A stretch of DNA of 64,000 nucleotides from Candidatus Protochlamydia phocaeensis. Its GTDB lineage: Bacteria; Chlamydiota; Chlamydiia; Chlamydiales; Parachlamydiaceae. How positions within the stretch are numbered: the first letter of the stretch is position 1; each line of letters starts with the position of its first letter. Under the pieces are notes generated by a model, which was given only the letters and a program-made list of their open reading frames with translations, searched no databases and was not told the origin of the DNA. Shown in pieces: positions 17,162-24,994 of this stretch. The stretch covers positions 372,001 through 436,000 of the forward strand of contig NZ_FCNU01000007.1 of assembly GCF_001545115.1 (NCBI RefSeq). The letters run 5' to 3'. The position numbers and the translations under genes were made by a program.

Positions 17162-17827
17162 ATGAAAAAAATGGCTCTTATTATTCCTTACCGAGACCGC
17201 GAAGAGCATTTGCAAACATTTTTGCAAATCTTTCCTCCAAGATTGAAAACTCTTTGCCCTCAAATCGAATATGCCATTTTTGTTATCGAACAAAAAAATG
17301 AGAAATCTTTTAACCGCGGCAAATTGCTGAATGTGGGGTTTTCCCTTCTTAAAGATCAATTCGATTATTTTTGTTTTCATGATGTGGATATGCTACCCAC
17401 CTACGCCGATTATTCCTATCCCTCCATTCCCACCCATTTAGCGGCGGACGTAAGTCAATTTAGGCAATGGAAGGGCAAAGGCCTTGCCTATTCTAATTAC
17501 TTTGGCGGAGTCGTCCTGTTCAATAAGAAGGACTTTATAACAATTAATGGCTATTCCAATCATTATTGGGGATATGGCATTGAAGATGACGATTTGCTCG
17601 TCAGAGTAGTGGAACATGGACTGAAATGGACGAGACGTCCTGGCGTATATGAAAGCCTTTTCCATCCTCCTACAGGCGGAACACTTGAACATAAAGCCAA
17701 TAAAGCCCGTTTTCTGAGCATCTTAAAAGGGCAAGAAGCGGATTCTTCCGGCCTTTCTGATCTCGAATTTATTGTCAAGGATGAAAAAATCTTCGAAACC
17801 CATAAGCTTTATCAAGTAGATATTTAA
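17162..17827 (+). CDS. Beta-1,4-galactosyltransferase-like glycosyltransferase (GT7 family)
   Basis: Using the ATG at 17162 gives 221 residues. The frame is open from a TTG at 17129, but that would add an unmatched N-terminus, and neither start has a clear ribosome site. Motifs of the family 7 fold occur in order: IIPYRDREEHL (~5-15), FNRGKLLNVGF (50-60), FHDVDMLP with DVD at 74-76 (metal/UDP-sugar site), YFGGVVLFNKKDF (113-125) and WGYGIEDDDLLVR (136-148). These match the FNRAKLLNVGF, DVD, YFGGV and WGWGGEDDD motifs of animal B4GALT enzymes, so it is probably catalytically competent. There is no membrane anchor or signal peptide, unlike the Golgi enzymes. It interrupts the T3S cluster between CdsG and CdsF. 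Substrate unknown: a surface glycan or a host target is possible. Confidence 0.85.
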   Translation: MKKMALIIPYRDREEHLQTFLQIFPPRLKTLCPQIEYAIFVIEQKNEKSFNRGKLLNVGFSLLKDQFDYFCFHDVDMLPTYADYSYPSIPTHLAADVSQFRQWKGKGLAYSNYFGGVVLFNKKDFITINGYSNHYWGYGIEDDDLLVRVVEHGLKWTRRPGVYESLFHPPTGGTLEHKANKARFLSILKGQEADSSGLSDLEFIVKDEKIFETHKLYQVDI

Positions 17828-18277
17828 TATCTTTTAAATAGATTTTAACAGAAAAACAACAAAAATAAACTAAACTACATTTAAACTTAAAAAAAGTAAA
17901 TCACATCTATTTAAAGCAGAATAAATTAATAAAATTTATTTAATAAATTCACCCATAACTTGATTTAATTAATAATAACTGCTATAATAAAAATAAGGGT
18001 AAAAGGGATTTTAGAGATCAACCGTTCATGCTTATAGGGCTTAGATAAACAGGTTCAATCTGTCGTCCTAAAAAGTGTGACTAAATAAATTAAAAGTTAT
18101 AAAATTAAGGGCTTTCAGAGTTTTCTGAGTCCGAAAGATTTTTTAAGTGTTGTAGCGTTTCAGAAGCGAAGCTACTGGGGTTTCTCCTTCAGGCTTCAGG
18201 AAGTGTAATTTCCAAAATCTGAATTCCCTACTGAGCTTATTATCTTAAATTAATAAGAACAAAAGTAGGAGGAAATC
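17828..18277 (+). other. Long AT-rich leader region upstream of the needle gene
   Basis: No gene is seen. About 160 bases of A/T-rich DNA end in a well-formed promoter (17960-17988). They are followed by roughly 280 bases of transcribed leader containing short inverted repeats, e.g. GTAGC (18152-18156) with GCTAC (18171-18175). AGGAGG lies before the needle start. The long leader could carry post-transcriptional control of needle synthesis, but no known riboswitch is recognised. Confidence 0.5.
17960..17988 (+). promoter_or_regulatory. Promoter of the needle / CT668 / export ATPase unit
   Basis: TTGATT (17960-17965), a 17-base spacer and TATAAT (17983-17988) form a near-consensus housekeeping-sigma promoter. 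It also has an extended TG (17980-17981). It is the best-formed promoter in the window. Confidence 0.7.
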
Positions 18278-18577
18278 ATGGGCACGCCCGCCGGACAAAA
18301 CACTACAGGTGGTGGACCTAATACACAATTTCAGGGTAACTATGTAGAACAAGGCTTTAAAGTCGACTTTCTGATTAGCATTGTCAACGATGCAACTGTC
18401 AGTGCGAAAAGAAAGTTGGAAATCTTAAAAGCCAGACGTAGTTCGATCAGTATTGCTGATATGTTTGATATGCAAATGCTGATGAACCACCTTTCTCAGT
18501 TATCAGAAATGTCAACGGCTGTTGTAAGTGCATCTAACTCAGCAATTTCATCAATGGCTCGTAACGTTAAAGGATAA
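18278..18577 (+). CDS. sctF: T3S needle subunit SctF (CdsF)
   Basis: The product is 99 residues with an AGGAGG site. The first ~30 residues are Gly/Thr/Asn-rich and flexible. The rest forms the two-helix hairpin of needle proteins (KVDFLISIVNDATVSAKRKLEILKARRSS, then ISIADMFDMQMLMNHLSQLSEMSTAVVSAS). Length is slightly above that of Chlamydia CdsF (83 residues). It polymerises into the extracellular needle and is presumably chaperoned by the products at 16278 and 16612. It has its own strong promoter and leader, fitting the need for many subunits. Confidence 0.88.
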   Translation: MGTPAGQNTTGGGPNTQFQGNYVEQGFKVDFLISIVNDATVSAKRKLEILKARRSSISIADMFDMQMLMNHLSQLSEMSTAVVSASNSAISSMARNVKG

Positions 18578-18732
18578 TCGCCTGCTGGTTAAACGTTTGT
18601 TTAACCCTGGCAATTTGGCCCTGGGATATCAGTTGGATTCTCTTGATGCTTTTAGTATGGAGGGAAAAAAACACGTGTATCCCTGGGTCATTGGTTATCT
18701 TTTCAAGATCCTTAAAATAAGGAAAGTCTGTC

Positions 18733-19596
18733 ATGGCATTAGAAGGTAAAATTGAAGCAGTTAAAAAGGTGAGCGCAGCGCTGAATAAGCAGCCGATTAC
18801 GCCTCCCCAAGAGCAGCTTGAGCGTGTTGCTCCTAATAAAGAACATTTTCAAGCGCTTATGGACTCTTCATATCCTGGTCAGTCAACTTTTCAAAAACTC
18901 AATGGAACAACTATTGCTCCTGAGGGTGTTCAACAATTAGAAAATAATCCAATTTTTGCGGAAAATAACGTCAGCGTTCAAGGCAATGGCTCAGCTACAG
19001 ACCAAGACAGCCAAAAAAAGCGTCATTCCGAGGATGACGAAGTAGAGGGCATTGCAGCAAGTGGGCAAAAAGAGAAAACGCCGGCTTCTTTAATGGAAGA
19101 AGTCAAGAAACTAAATAGTCAAGTTTCCAAAGTTTCCAGGCTTAGTCCCGAAGAGCTAAAAACTCAAGCGCAGGCTGTTATTGCTCAAATTGACTCGGTA
19201 AAGACGCAATTAGGCAATGTGCAAAGCGGGGATATCAAAACGTCCTATCAAACGCTTTTACGCAATCGTTTGACTCACATTGATGACAATTTAAAGATCG
19301 CTTTATCCAAAGCAGGTGTTGAATACACCCCTCCTTCGCCTAGCCAGGTAGCTGGAATAAACAGCCAAAATCCCGTCGAACGCTTTATTGGTTACTTGAC
19401 TCATAGTCAGTATCAACTAGAGCATTTGAGTGATATGGTTGACAATTTAAATTTGAATAAATTTCAAATGACTCCAGCAAGCATGCTCGCTCTTCAAATT
19501 AAAGTGGGTTATGTTCAACAACAAATTGAATTATTTACAAGTTTGCTGAATAAAGCTTTAGAATCTACCAAAACGATCATGAACGTTCAGGTCTAA
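18733..19596 (+). CDS. T3S cluster hypothetical protein (CT668-like)
   Basis: The 287-residue product has an AAGGAA site, between the needle and export ATPase genes, the position of CT668 in Chlamydia. The first ~130 residues are polar and low-complexity with a Lys/Asp/Glu patch (KKRHSEDDEVEG). The remainder is helical (VKKLNSQVSKVSRLSPEELKTQ and a C-terminal SMLALQIKVGYVQQQIELFTSLLNKALESTKTIM). That C-terminal segment resembles the C-termini of inner-rod and needle proteins, so an inner-rod (SctI-like) function is a plausible inference. It is not established. Confidence 0.75.
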   Translation: MALEGKIEAVKKVSAALNKQPITPPQEQLERVAPNKEHFQALMDSSYPGQSTFQKLNGTTIAPEGVQQLENNPIFAENNVSVQGNGSATDQDSQKKRHSEDDEVEGIAASGQKEKTPASLMEEVKKLNSQVSKVSRLSPEELKTQAQAVIAQIDSVKTQLGNVQSGDIKTSYQTLLRNRLTHIDDNLKIALSKAGVEYTPPSPSQVAGINSQNPVERFIGYLTHSQYQLEHLSDMVDNLNLNKFQMTPASMLALQIKVGYVQQQIELFTSLLNKALESTKTIMNVQV

Positions 19597-19696
19597 CTAA
19601 AGCGTCGACTGGCCTTCATTTCTCAATAAGGATAAACTTGACGGAAGCGTCTTTTATCCTTATTTTCGCTATTTGTTCTCCAACCAAGGATTCTAC

Positions 19697-21010
19697 ATGT
19701 TTAATGATGAAATTGACAAACTCCTAGGCGACCTTGAAGAGCTCCAGCTTACAACAATTAATGGACGGATTACAGAAATTGTAGGGATGCTGATTAAAGC
19801 TGTCGTCCCTCAAGTCAAGATCGGCGAAATCTGCCTTATCAAGAGAGCGGGCGATCCGCTCCGGGCCGAAGTTGTTGGCTTTACTAAAGACGAGGTCCTG
19901 CTTTCTCCTTTGGGAGAAATGACAGGAATCGGCCCATCCTCCGAGGTTATCCCCACTCATCTTCCCCTTCACATCAAGGTAGGCCCTCAGCTGCTGGGAA
20001 GAATCTTAAATGGATTGGGAGAGCCCTTAGACGAGCAAACAAAGGGCCCCTTAATTCTTGACGAAACATATCCCGTCATTCAAGCCCCTCCCGATCCGGT
20101 CAAGCGCATGCCCATCAATAAACCCATTTCAGTGGGAGTACGGGCAATCGATGGCGTATTGACAACAGGGCTTGGACAGCGTGTAGGCATTTTTGCGGCA
20201 GCCGGCGGCGGTAAGTCTACCCTGCTTGGCATGATTGCCCGCAATGCGGTAGCTGACGTCAATGTAATTAGCCTAATTGGGGAACGCGGTCGCGAATTGC
20301 GTGAATTCATTGAAAAAGATTTAGGGCCTGAAGGGCTTAAACGCTCCGTGTTGATCGTTTCCACCTCTGACCAAGCTTCTCAACTGCGTTTGAACGCTGC
20401 TTATGTCGGAACGGCTATTGCCGAATATTTCCGCGATCAAGGTAAATCAGTCATTTTGATGATGGATTCTGTTACGCGCTTTGCGCGGGCCTTGCGGGAA
20501 GTTGGACTAGCAGCGGGCGAGCCCCCTGCCCGTGCCGGATATACGCCTTCCGTATTCTCAACTCTGCCCAAGCTGTTAGAAAGGACGGGCAATTCGGATA
20601 AGGGCAATATTACGGCCTTTTATACTGTCCTCGTTGCAGGCGATGACATGAATGAGCCCGTTGCCGATGAAGTTCGTTCCATTTTGGATGGACACCTTAT
20701 TCTTTCCAGCGAGCTGGCTCGTCAATATCACTATCCGGCTATCGATGTCCTTTCTTCTGCCAGCAGGGTTATGACTTCAATTGTCCCTAAAGAGCACTTG
20801 CAATTGGTCGGTAAACTAAAAGAAGTTTTAGCCAATTACAAGAAGAATGAATTATTGATCAAAATTGGAGAATATAAAAGAGGAGCCGATAAAGCAGGCG
20901 ATTTTGCCATTGACCACATCGAAAAAGTATTAAAATTCTTGAAGCAAGGGGTTGATGAAAAATGTTCTTTTCAAGAGACCGTGCAGCTTTTAAAATCCCT
21001 TTTTAGATAA
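19697..21010 (+). CDS. sctN: T3S export ATPase SctN (CdsN)
   Basis: The ATG at 19697 has AAGGA six bases upstream and yields 437 residues. The frame is open from a TTG at 19673 without a ribosome site. The product has the FliI/YscN/F1-beta architecture: N-terminal beta-barrel, [19 protein letters not shown] (Walker A), [20 protein letters not shown] (Walker B region) and the signature [15 protein letters not shown]. The C-terminal helical domain ([20 protein letters not shown]) contacts the stalk and chaperone-substrate complexes. It unfolds and releases substrates at the cytoplasmic face. The stalk gene follows 19 bases downstream. Confidence 0.96.
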   Translation: MFNDEIDKLLGDLEELQLTTINGRITEIVGMLIKAVVPQVKIGEICLIKRAGDPLRAEVVGFTKDEVLLSPLGEMTGIGPSSEVIPTHLPLHIKVGPQLLGRILNGLGEPLDEQTKGPLILDETYPVIQAPPDPVKRMPINKPISVGVRAIDGVLTTGLGQRVGIFAAAGGGKSTLLGMIARNAVADVNVISLIGERGRELREFIEKDLGPEGLKRSVLIVSTSDQASQLRLNAAYVGTAIAEYFRDQGKSVILMMDSVTRFARALREVGLAAGEPPARAGYTPSVFSTLPKLLERTGNSDKGNITAFYTVLVAGDDMNEPVADEVRSILDGHLILSSELARQYHYPAIDVLSSASRVMTSIVPKEHLQLVGKLKEVLANYKKNELLIKIGEYKRGADKAGDFAIDHIEKVLKFLKQGVDEKCSFQETVQLLKSLFR

Positions 21011-21029
21011 CTTTGACTAAGGCATTCCC

Positions 21030-21527
21030 ATGAATAACGTTGTTTATCCTTTAAAGCAAGTCATCGATGTCAAGCAAAGGCGAGTAGATGAAGCGGAAAA
21101 AGTCGTCAGGGAAAAGCAACAAATTCTGGAAGGAGAAAAGCAAAAACTTGCGGAAAGAGAAGCGGAGAGAGATAAAGTAAAAAAACATTATCAAGATAAA
21201 CTCAAACAGCTTAGAGATACTATTGATCAAGGAACAACTAGCCCTAAAATTCAACAAATGAAAGTTTACATTAAAGTTGTAGATGAAAAATTAAAGGTAG
21301 AGGAAAAAAAAGTTAAGGATCAACAAGAGCAAGTGGATTTAGCCCAAAAGAACTTAGATAAAGCTAAAGAAGACTTGCGCATTAAAAGACAAGAAGTGGA
21401 TAAACTGTTAAACCACAAAAAAGACTGGGAAAAAGAAATGCGTAAGGAATTGGAAATTATTGAGGGGCGCGAGCAAGATGAATTGGGATCTATTATTTAT
21501 GTATCCAATCATCATAGAAACCGCTAA
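21030..21527 (+). CDS. sctO: T3S stalk protein SctO (CdsO)
   Basis: The 165-residue product is nearly all charged coiled coil (EAEKVVREKQQILEGEKQKL and onward), the hallmark of YscO/FliJ/CdsO proteins. It follows the ATPase gene by 19 bases. YscO-type proteins insert into the ATPase hexamer and link it to the export gate. Chlamydial CdsO is known to bind CdsN and the gate protein. Length fits the family. Confidence 0.9.
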   Translation: MNNVVYPLKQVIDVKQRRVDEAEKVVREKQQILEGEKQKLAEREAERDKVKKHYQDKLKQLRDTIDQGTTSPKIQQMKVYIKVVDEKLKVEEKKVKDQQEQVDLAQKNLDKAKEDLRIKRQEVDKLLNHKKDWEKEMRKELEIIEGREQDELGSIIYVSNHHRNR

Positions 21528-21590
21528 ATCTGCCATTACTTTAGTTTTTAGTTTTAATCTATATGATTCTTTTATAGGAATAACGATAAT

Positions 21591-22841
21591 ATGACAGCAA
21601 ATAATAATCTTTCTCCTATTAAGCCTAATACTTCGACGGGAGAAACAAATAAATTTAGCCGACTGAAACCGGATGGTTCCCCTCGATCAAATAAAAAATT
21701 TGATCAGATGGTCAACAAAACTGGCGACAGCGTCGCTAGAGAAGACGAAGAAGAAATAGAAGAAAACGGAGAAAAGCCAGCACCCTCTCCTTCGCTCTTC
21801 GATTTGGCTAAAACAACGCCTAAAAAGCCATTAGGCAAAACCGGTATGCCAAAATATACCTCTCTTCCTGAAAGTCAAAGCTTACAAGAGTTAAAAGAAA
21901 GCCTACAAGATACAGATTCTTCTTTTGCCGATTTCGGGGTCACGGAAGAGGATCATCCTATTTTCTCTGCTGATGAAGAGGGAGCGAAAAGCGACCTTCT
22001 AGCTGATAATTCTTTAAAATCCACGCCTTTTACGGGCGATCAAGAACCTATTGAAAAAACTCCCTTTTCAGAAGAAGCGGCAGCTATGCAAGCAAAGAAA
22101 TCCCGTTTGGATGCCTTGCCTTTAGAGACAGATGCCACTCTTTTAGCTTCTCAAAAAAAAGAAGCCTTATCTCAATCCTCTGTTAAAGGCGCGCGCTTGC
22201 AAGGAGAAATAATCCAAGAATCAGTCGTCACGCAAGGAAAAAAAGTACACTCCGATGTACTCTTAGACACAGATTCTACGACTTTAGCCTCCAAAAAAGA
22301 AAAAGGCAAGATGACCTCGGCGCGCTCTACTCGATTCTCTCAAGAGAATGCGGACCTATCGGCCATTAATCCCAATAACGCCCATCAGCCTATTACCTTT
22401 GATTCCAATAAAATTGATTTAAAAGACGAGCAAGTGGCTCATTCTACTGTACGGGACATTATTGCCCAGATCGTTGAACGCATCCATACTGTGCGGACAG
22501 AAGGTAAAACAGATACGGTTGTCACCTTACGCTATCCCCCTTTGCTGGCCGGTGCGACAGTCACCTTGTCAACTCTCGATGGAGCCAATCGGGAATTTAA
22601 TATTGCCTTTGCCAATTTAACGGAATCAGCTAAACGATTCTTGGATCAAAGACTAGCCGAGAATTCTCTGACTGATGCCTTAGAGCGCAAGGGAATCAAT
22701 GTATTGGGCATTACCACCACCACTTTGGCAGAAGCGCCGATGAATATCGAAGCCGAACAATATTTTGGACGCGGTAATGAACGCGAGCAGCGGGAGCAGC
22801 AAAGGCAGAATCAGCAAGATTTTGAAGAAGAAAGTACCTAA
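21591..22841 (+). CDS. sctP: T3S needle-length ruler SctP (CdsP)
   Basis: The product is 416 residues with an AGGAA site. The first ~290 residues are polar, disordered-looking and rich in Ser, Lys, Glu and Thr. They include a tandem internal repeat (about 168-207 and 210-250) marked by AKKSRLDALPLETDATLLAS and GKKVHSDVLLDTDSTTLAS. The C-terminal ~110 residues (TVVTLRYPPLLAGATVTLSTLDGA, RFLDQRLAENSLTDALERKGINV) form the compact substrate-switch domain of YscP/FliK proteins, as in CT671. In Yersinia, needle length scales with the ruler's disordered region, so the repeat may matter functionally. The gene is followed by a very large palindrome. Confidence 0.85.
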   Translation: MTANNNLSPIKPNTSTGETNKFSRLKPDGSPRSNKKFDQMVNKTGDSVAREDEEEIEENGEKPAPSPSLFDLAKTTPKKPLGKTGMPKYTSLPESQSLQELKESLQDTDSSFADFGVTEEDHPIFSADEEGAKSDLLADNSLKSTPFTGDQEPIEKTPFSEEAAAMQAKKSRLDALPLETDATLLASQKKEALSQSSVKGARLQGEIIQESVVTQGKKVHSDVLLDTDSTTLASKKEKGKMTSARSTRFSQENADLSAINPNNAHQPITFDSNKIDLKDEQVAHSTVRDIIAQIVERIHTVRTEGKTDTVVTLRYPPLLAGATVTLSTLDGANREFNIAFANLTESAKRFLDQRLAENSLTDALERKGINVLGITTTTLAEAPMNIEAEQYFGRGNEREQREQQRQNQQDFEEEST

Positions 22842-22846
22842 TAACT

Positions 22847-23001
22847 GGAGTTTGGAGTTTTTTGCCCTTTCAACTAACATGAAAGCTCTTGCAGGTGAAC
22901 GAATGGCAAGGCGGTGCCTATTTTTTAATAGGGATCGCCTTGCCATTTGTTCACCTCTGAGGCTTTGAAGCAGTCGAAAGGACAAAAAAACTCCAACCTC
23001 C
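22847..23001. repeat. Very long near-perfect palindrome downstream of cdsP
   Basis: The left arm starts GGAGTTTGGAGTTTTTTG and continues through GGTGAACGAATGGCAAGGCG. The right arm contains CGCCTTGCCATTTGTTCACC and ends CAAAAAAACTCCAACCTCC. Arms pair over about 70 bases with a short T/A-rich centre (ATTTTTTAAT). It is unrelated in sequence to the dispersed repeat family. It may act as a terminator after cdsP, or be a MITE-like or rearranged duplication remnant. Confidence 0.85.
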
Positions 23002-23068
23002 CGTTAATATCGAGTCTGAGCCTATGGGGCTAATTAGCGGCATGTCCAGGCTTGGAATGAAATCGGTT

Positions 23069-23154
23069 CTTTTTGCCAATCCTATTCATTGGATATAGAT
23101 GAATGAATTGATTTTCATTCTACTCCATGAATATTATTCCCTTTTGGCAAAAGT
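23069..23154. repeat. Imperfect inverted repeat
   Basis: TCTTTTTGCCAAT near 23069 is mirrored by TTTTGGCAAAAG ending near 23153. Partly complementary ATTCAT/ATGAAT-rich sequence lies between. It could be a hairpin or a decayed element. Confidence 0.5.
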
Positions 23155-23264
23155 CTTTTTATTGTACATATTTAATAGATTCCTTAAGGAAAAAGCGAAA
23201 AGGCAAATGACTGCCTTATCACTTTTATTCGGAATTTGAGTTTATTTACCGCTTGTAAGAAGAT

Positions 23265-23357
23265 ATAGTAAAACCCATGATAAAACCCATATTCGAGATT
23301 ATTTTGTCCCTAGAAGAAAAAGAATTCGAATCAAGGCCATTAGCGGTTTTAATACAT
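23265..23357. repeat. Partial copy of the dispersed palindromic repeat
   Basis: The right arm is well preserved (GGCCATTAGCGGTTTTAATA then CATCCTCT). The central block (TTCGAGATTATTTTGTCCCT, AGAAGAAAA) is typical of the family. The left arm is shortened. Confidence 0.7.
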
Positions 23358-23462
23358 CCTCTAAACAGGCAGAATAGCTAAAATTTTAGAAAGAGCCAAA
23401 CTCACATTCCATTTAATAAAGTATAAATTTAGATAATCGACTTACCAACCAATTAGATTAAG

Positions 23463-24752
23463 ATGGCTACACCTCCTTTATCTTACGACTGGCTCCGCGA
23501 AATTAAACCCGAATTAAAGGCCTTGGACGACATTCCCTTGACAGGGGCCGCGCCGCCCTTTCCCTGGGAAGATTTATCAGCCCGCATTGGACAAGCCTTT
23601 GAGAGGGAAGGATTCTCCATTCAGCCCAAGGAACTCATGTGGCGCTCTAAAGAGCAACTGTATGAGGGATTGGGGGATGCTCCATTCCCTTTAACATTCG
23701 CCATCCCGTCTTTAAGAGGAACGGTGTGCTGGGTCATGCCGGAGCAAGAAATGGCTGTCTTAGAAACATGGTTATTGACCAAGGAATCCCATCCCATTAG
23801 TTTTCAAGATCGTGCTTTGAGCGAGAGCTTTTATCGTTTTTTGGCCTTAGAAACGCTTTATCACATGAGCCAATTAGCATTCGATAAAACAATTGCTCCT
23901 GTTTTAATGAAGGAAAGCACTTTGCCTGCAGAAGATTCGCTTTGCTTAGATATTTCCTTAAGTTTTCAAGAACAAACGATTTGGGGACGGCTGATCATTT
24001 CTCCCGATTTAAGACGCTCTTGGGTTGAGTATTATGCGCAAAAGGGAACATCGGAATTAAGCCAAAAAATGGCGCAAAGCATAGAAGTCATCCTTCATAT
24101 AGAAGCGGGCAAGACATCCTTCAGCTTGCAAGATTGGAAAGCCGTTTCCTTAGGCGATTTTGTTCTTTTAGATCACTGCTCCTTAAATCCTCAGGACTTC
24201 TTTACAGGCCGCGTCATGCTAACTATTAATGGAAGACTGGCATTCCGAGGAAAACTTAAAGATGGTAATATCAAGATTCTTGAACTCCCTTTATACCACG
24301 AGGTAAATACTCCTATGGCTAAAAATCCAGATGAAGACGAAGATGAAGATGATTTAAGCGATCTGGACTTGACAGAAGATGAAGAGGATTTAGATTTAGA
24401 AGAGGAAGACGAGTCTTTCGCAGAAGGAGAAGAGGAAGAGCTCTTAGATGAAGAAGAGAGAGCTTCTGAACCTGCCCCAACCAAAGACCAAGAGCATCCG
24501 GCTCCTTCTAAATCCAAATCTGAAGGTCCTCTTACTCCAGGACAAATCCCGGTTTCTCTAACCGTAGAAGTTGGCCGCATTCAAATGACAATGGAGAAAT
24601 TGCTCCAGCTAGAGCCTGGCAATTTACTTGAATTAGATATCCATCCTGAAGATGGGGTCGATTTGACCATCAATGGAAAAGTCGTAGGCAAGGGCGAGCT
24701 GATCCGGGTCGGCGAATCATTAGGGGTAAGAATCCTAGAGATTGGGCATTAA
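23463..24752 (+). CDS. sctQ: T3S cytoplasmic (C-ring / sorting platform) protein SctQ (CdsQ)
   Basis: The 429-residue product has weak start signals. The N-terminal ~280 residues are the variable YscQ-type region, ending in a first SpoA-like segment (FTGRVMLTINGRLAFRGKLK). Residues ~285-340 are an extremely acidic linker. The C-terminal ~70 residues are a classic SpoA domain (IPVSLTVEVGRIQMTMEKLL, NLLELDIHPEDGVDLTINGK, GESLGVRILEIGH). It forms the sorting platform beneath the ATPase complex, binding chaperone-substrate pairs. The position equals CT672. An internal start producing the free SpoA domain, as reported in other systems, is possible but I see no strong site. Confidence 0.92.
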   Translation: MATPPLSYDWLREIKPELKALDDIPLTGAAPPFPWEDLSARIGQAFEREGFSIQPKELMWRSKEQLYEGLGDAPFPLTFAIPSLRGTVCWVMPEQEMAVLETWLLTKESHPISFQDRALSESFYRFLALETLYHMSQLAFDKTIAPVLMKESTLPAEDSLCLDISLSFQEQTIWGRLIISPDLRRSWVEYYAQKGTSELSQKMAQSIEVILHIEAGKTSFSLQDWKAVSLGDFVLLDHCSLNPQDFFTGRVMLTINGRLAFRGKLKDGNIKILELPLYHEVNTPMAKNPDEDEDEDDLSDLDLTEDEEDLDLEEEDESFAEGEEEELLDEEERASEPAPTKDQEHPAPSKSKSEGPLTPGQIPVSLTVEVGRIQMTMEKLLQLEPGNLLELDIHPEDGVDLTINGKVVGKGELIRVGESLGVRILEIGH

Positions 24753-24770
24753 TTCCTGCCGGTATCTAAT

Positions 24771-24852
24771 AGAGAGTATTAAAACCGCTTCTTTTCTCCT
24801 AGAAAGAAAAATAGCCTCAAATATAGGGATGATGGGTTTAATAGCCCTCTAA
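24771..24852. repeat. Copy of the dispersed palindromic repeat (outer arm type with CCCTCT end)
   Basis: AGAGAGTATTAAAACCGC at the left is mirrored by GGGTTTAATAGCCCTCT at the right. Between them are the family's core blocks CTTTTCTCCTAGAAAGAAAA and CCTCAAATATAGGGATGAT. It directly abuts a second copy. Confidence 0.7.
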
Positions 24853-24905
24853 GAGGATTTCTTAAAACTTAAATAGGCCATTAGCAGTTTTAAGAAATCC
24901 CCTAA
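24853..24905. repeat. Minimal copy of the dispersed palindrome with a 15-bp perfect stem
   Basis: GGATTTCTTAAAACT (24855-24869) is the exact reverse complement of AGTTTTAAGAAATCC (24886-24900). A 16-base centre contains GGCC. It looks like a family member from which the core has been deleted, leaving the terminal arms. Confidence 0.8.
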
Positions 24906-24994
24906 GAAAATTTTAAGGGATCTTAGCGGTTTTTAGGACAGCTTCTTGAAGCTTTAAACGAGGTCCCATTGACAACTTCGGTGATTTCAAATTT

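Larger units (their letters stand above)
22842..23462. other. Intergenic region with three inverted repeats between cdsP and cdsQ
   Basis: No gene is supported. The region holds a ~155-base palindrome (22847-23001), a second imperfect palindrome (23069-23154) and a partial copy of the dispersed repeat (23265-23357). The last ~100 bases are AT-rich leader for cdsQ, with a weak TATAAA near 23419. The gap breaks an otherwise compact gene run. Confidence 0.6.

Noticed and set aside
18528..18749. 73-codon open frame between the needle and CT668-like genes
   Set aside because: It overlaps the needle gene end and the next start, has no ribosome site and no recognisable features.
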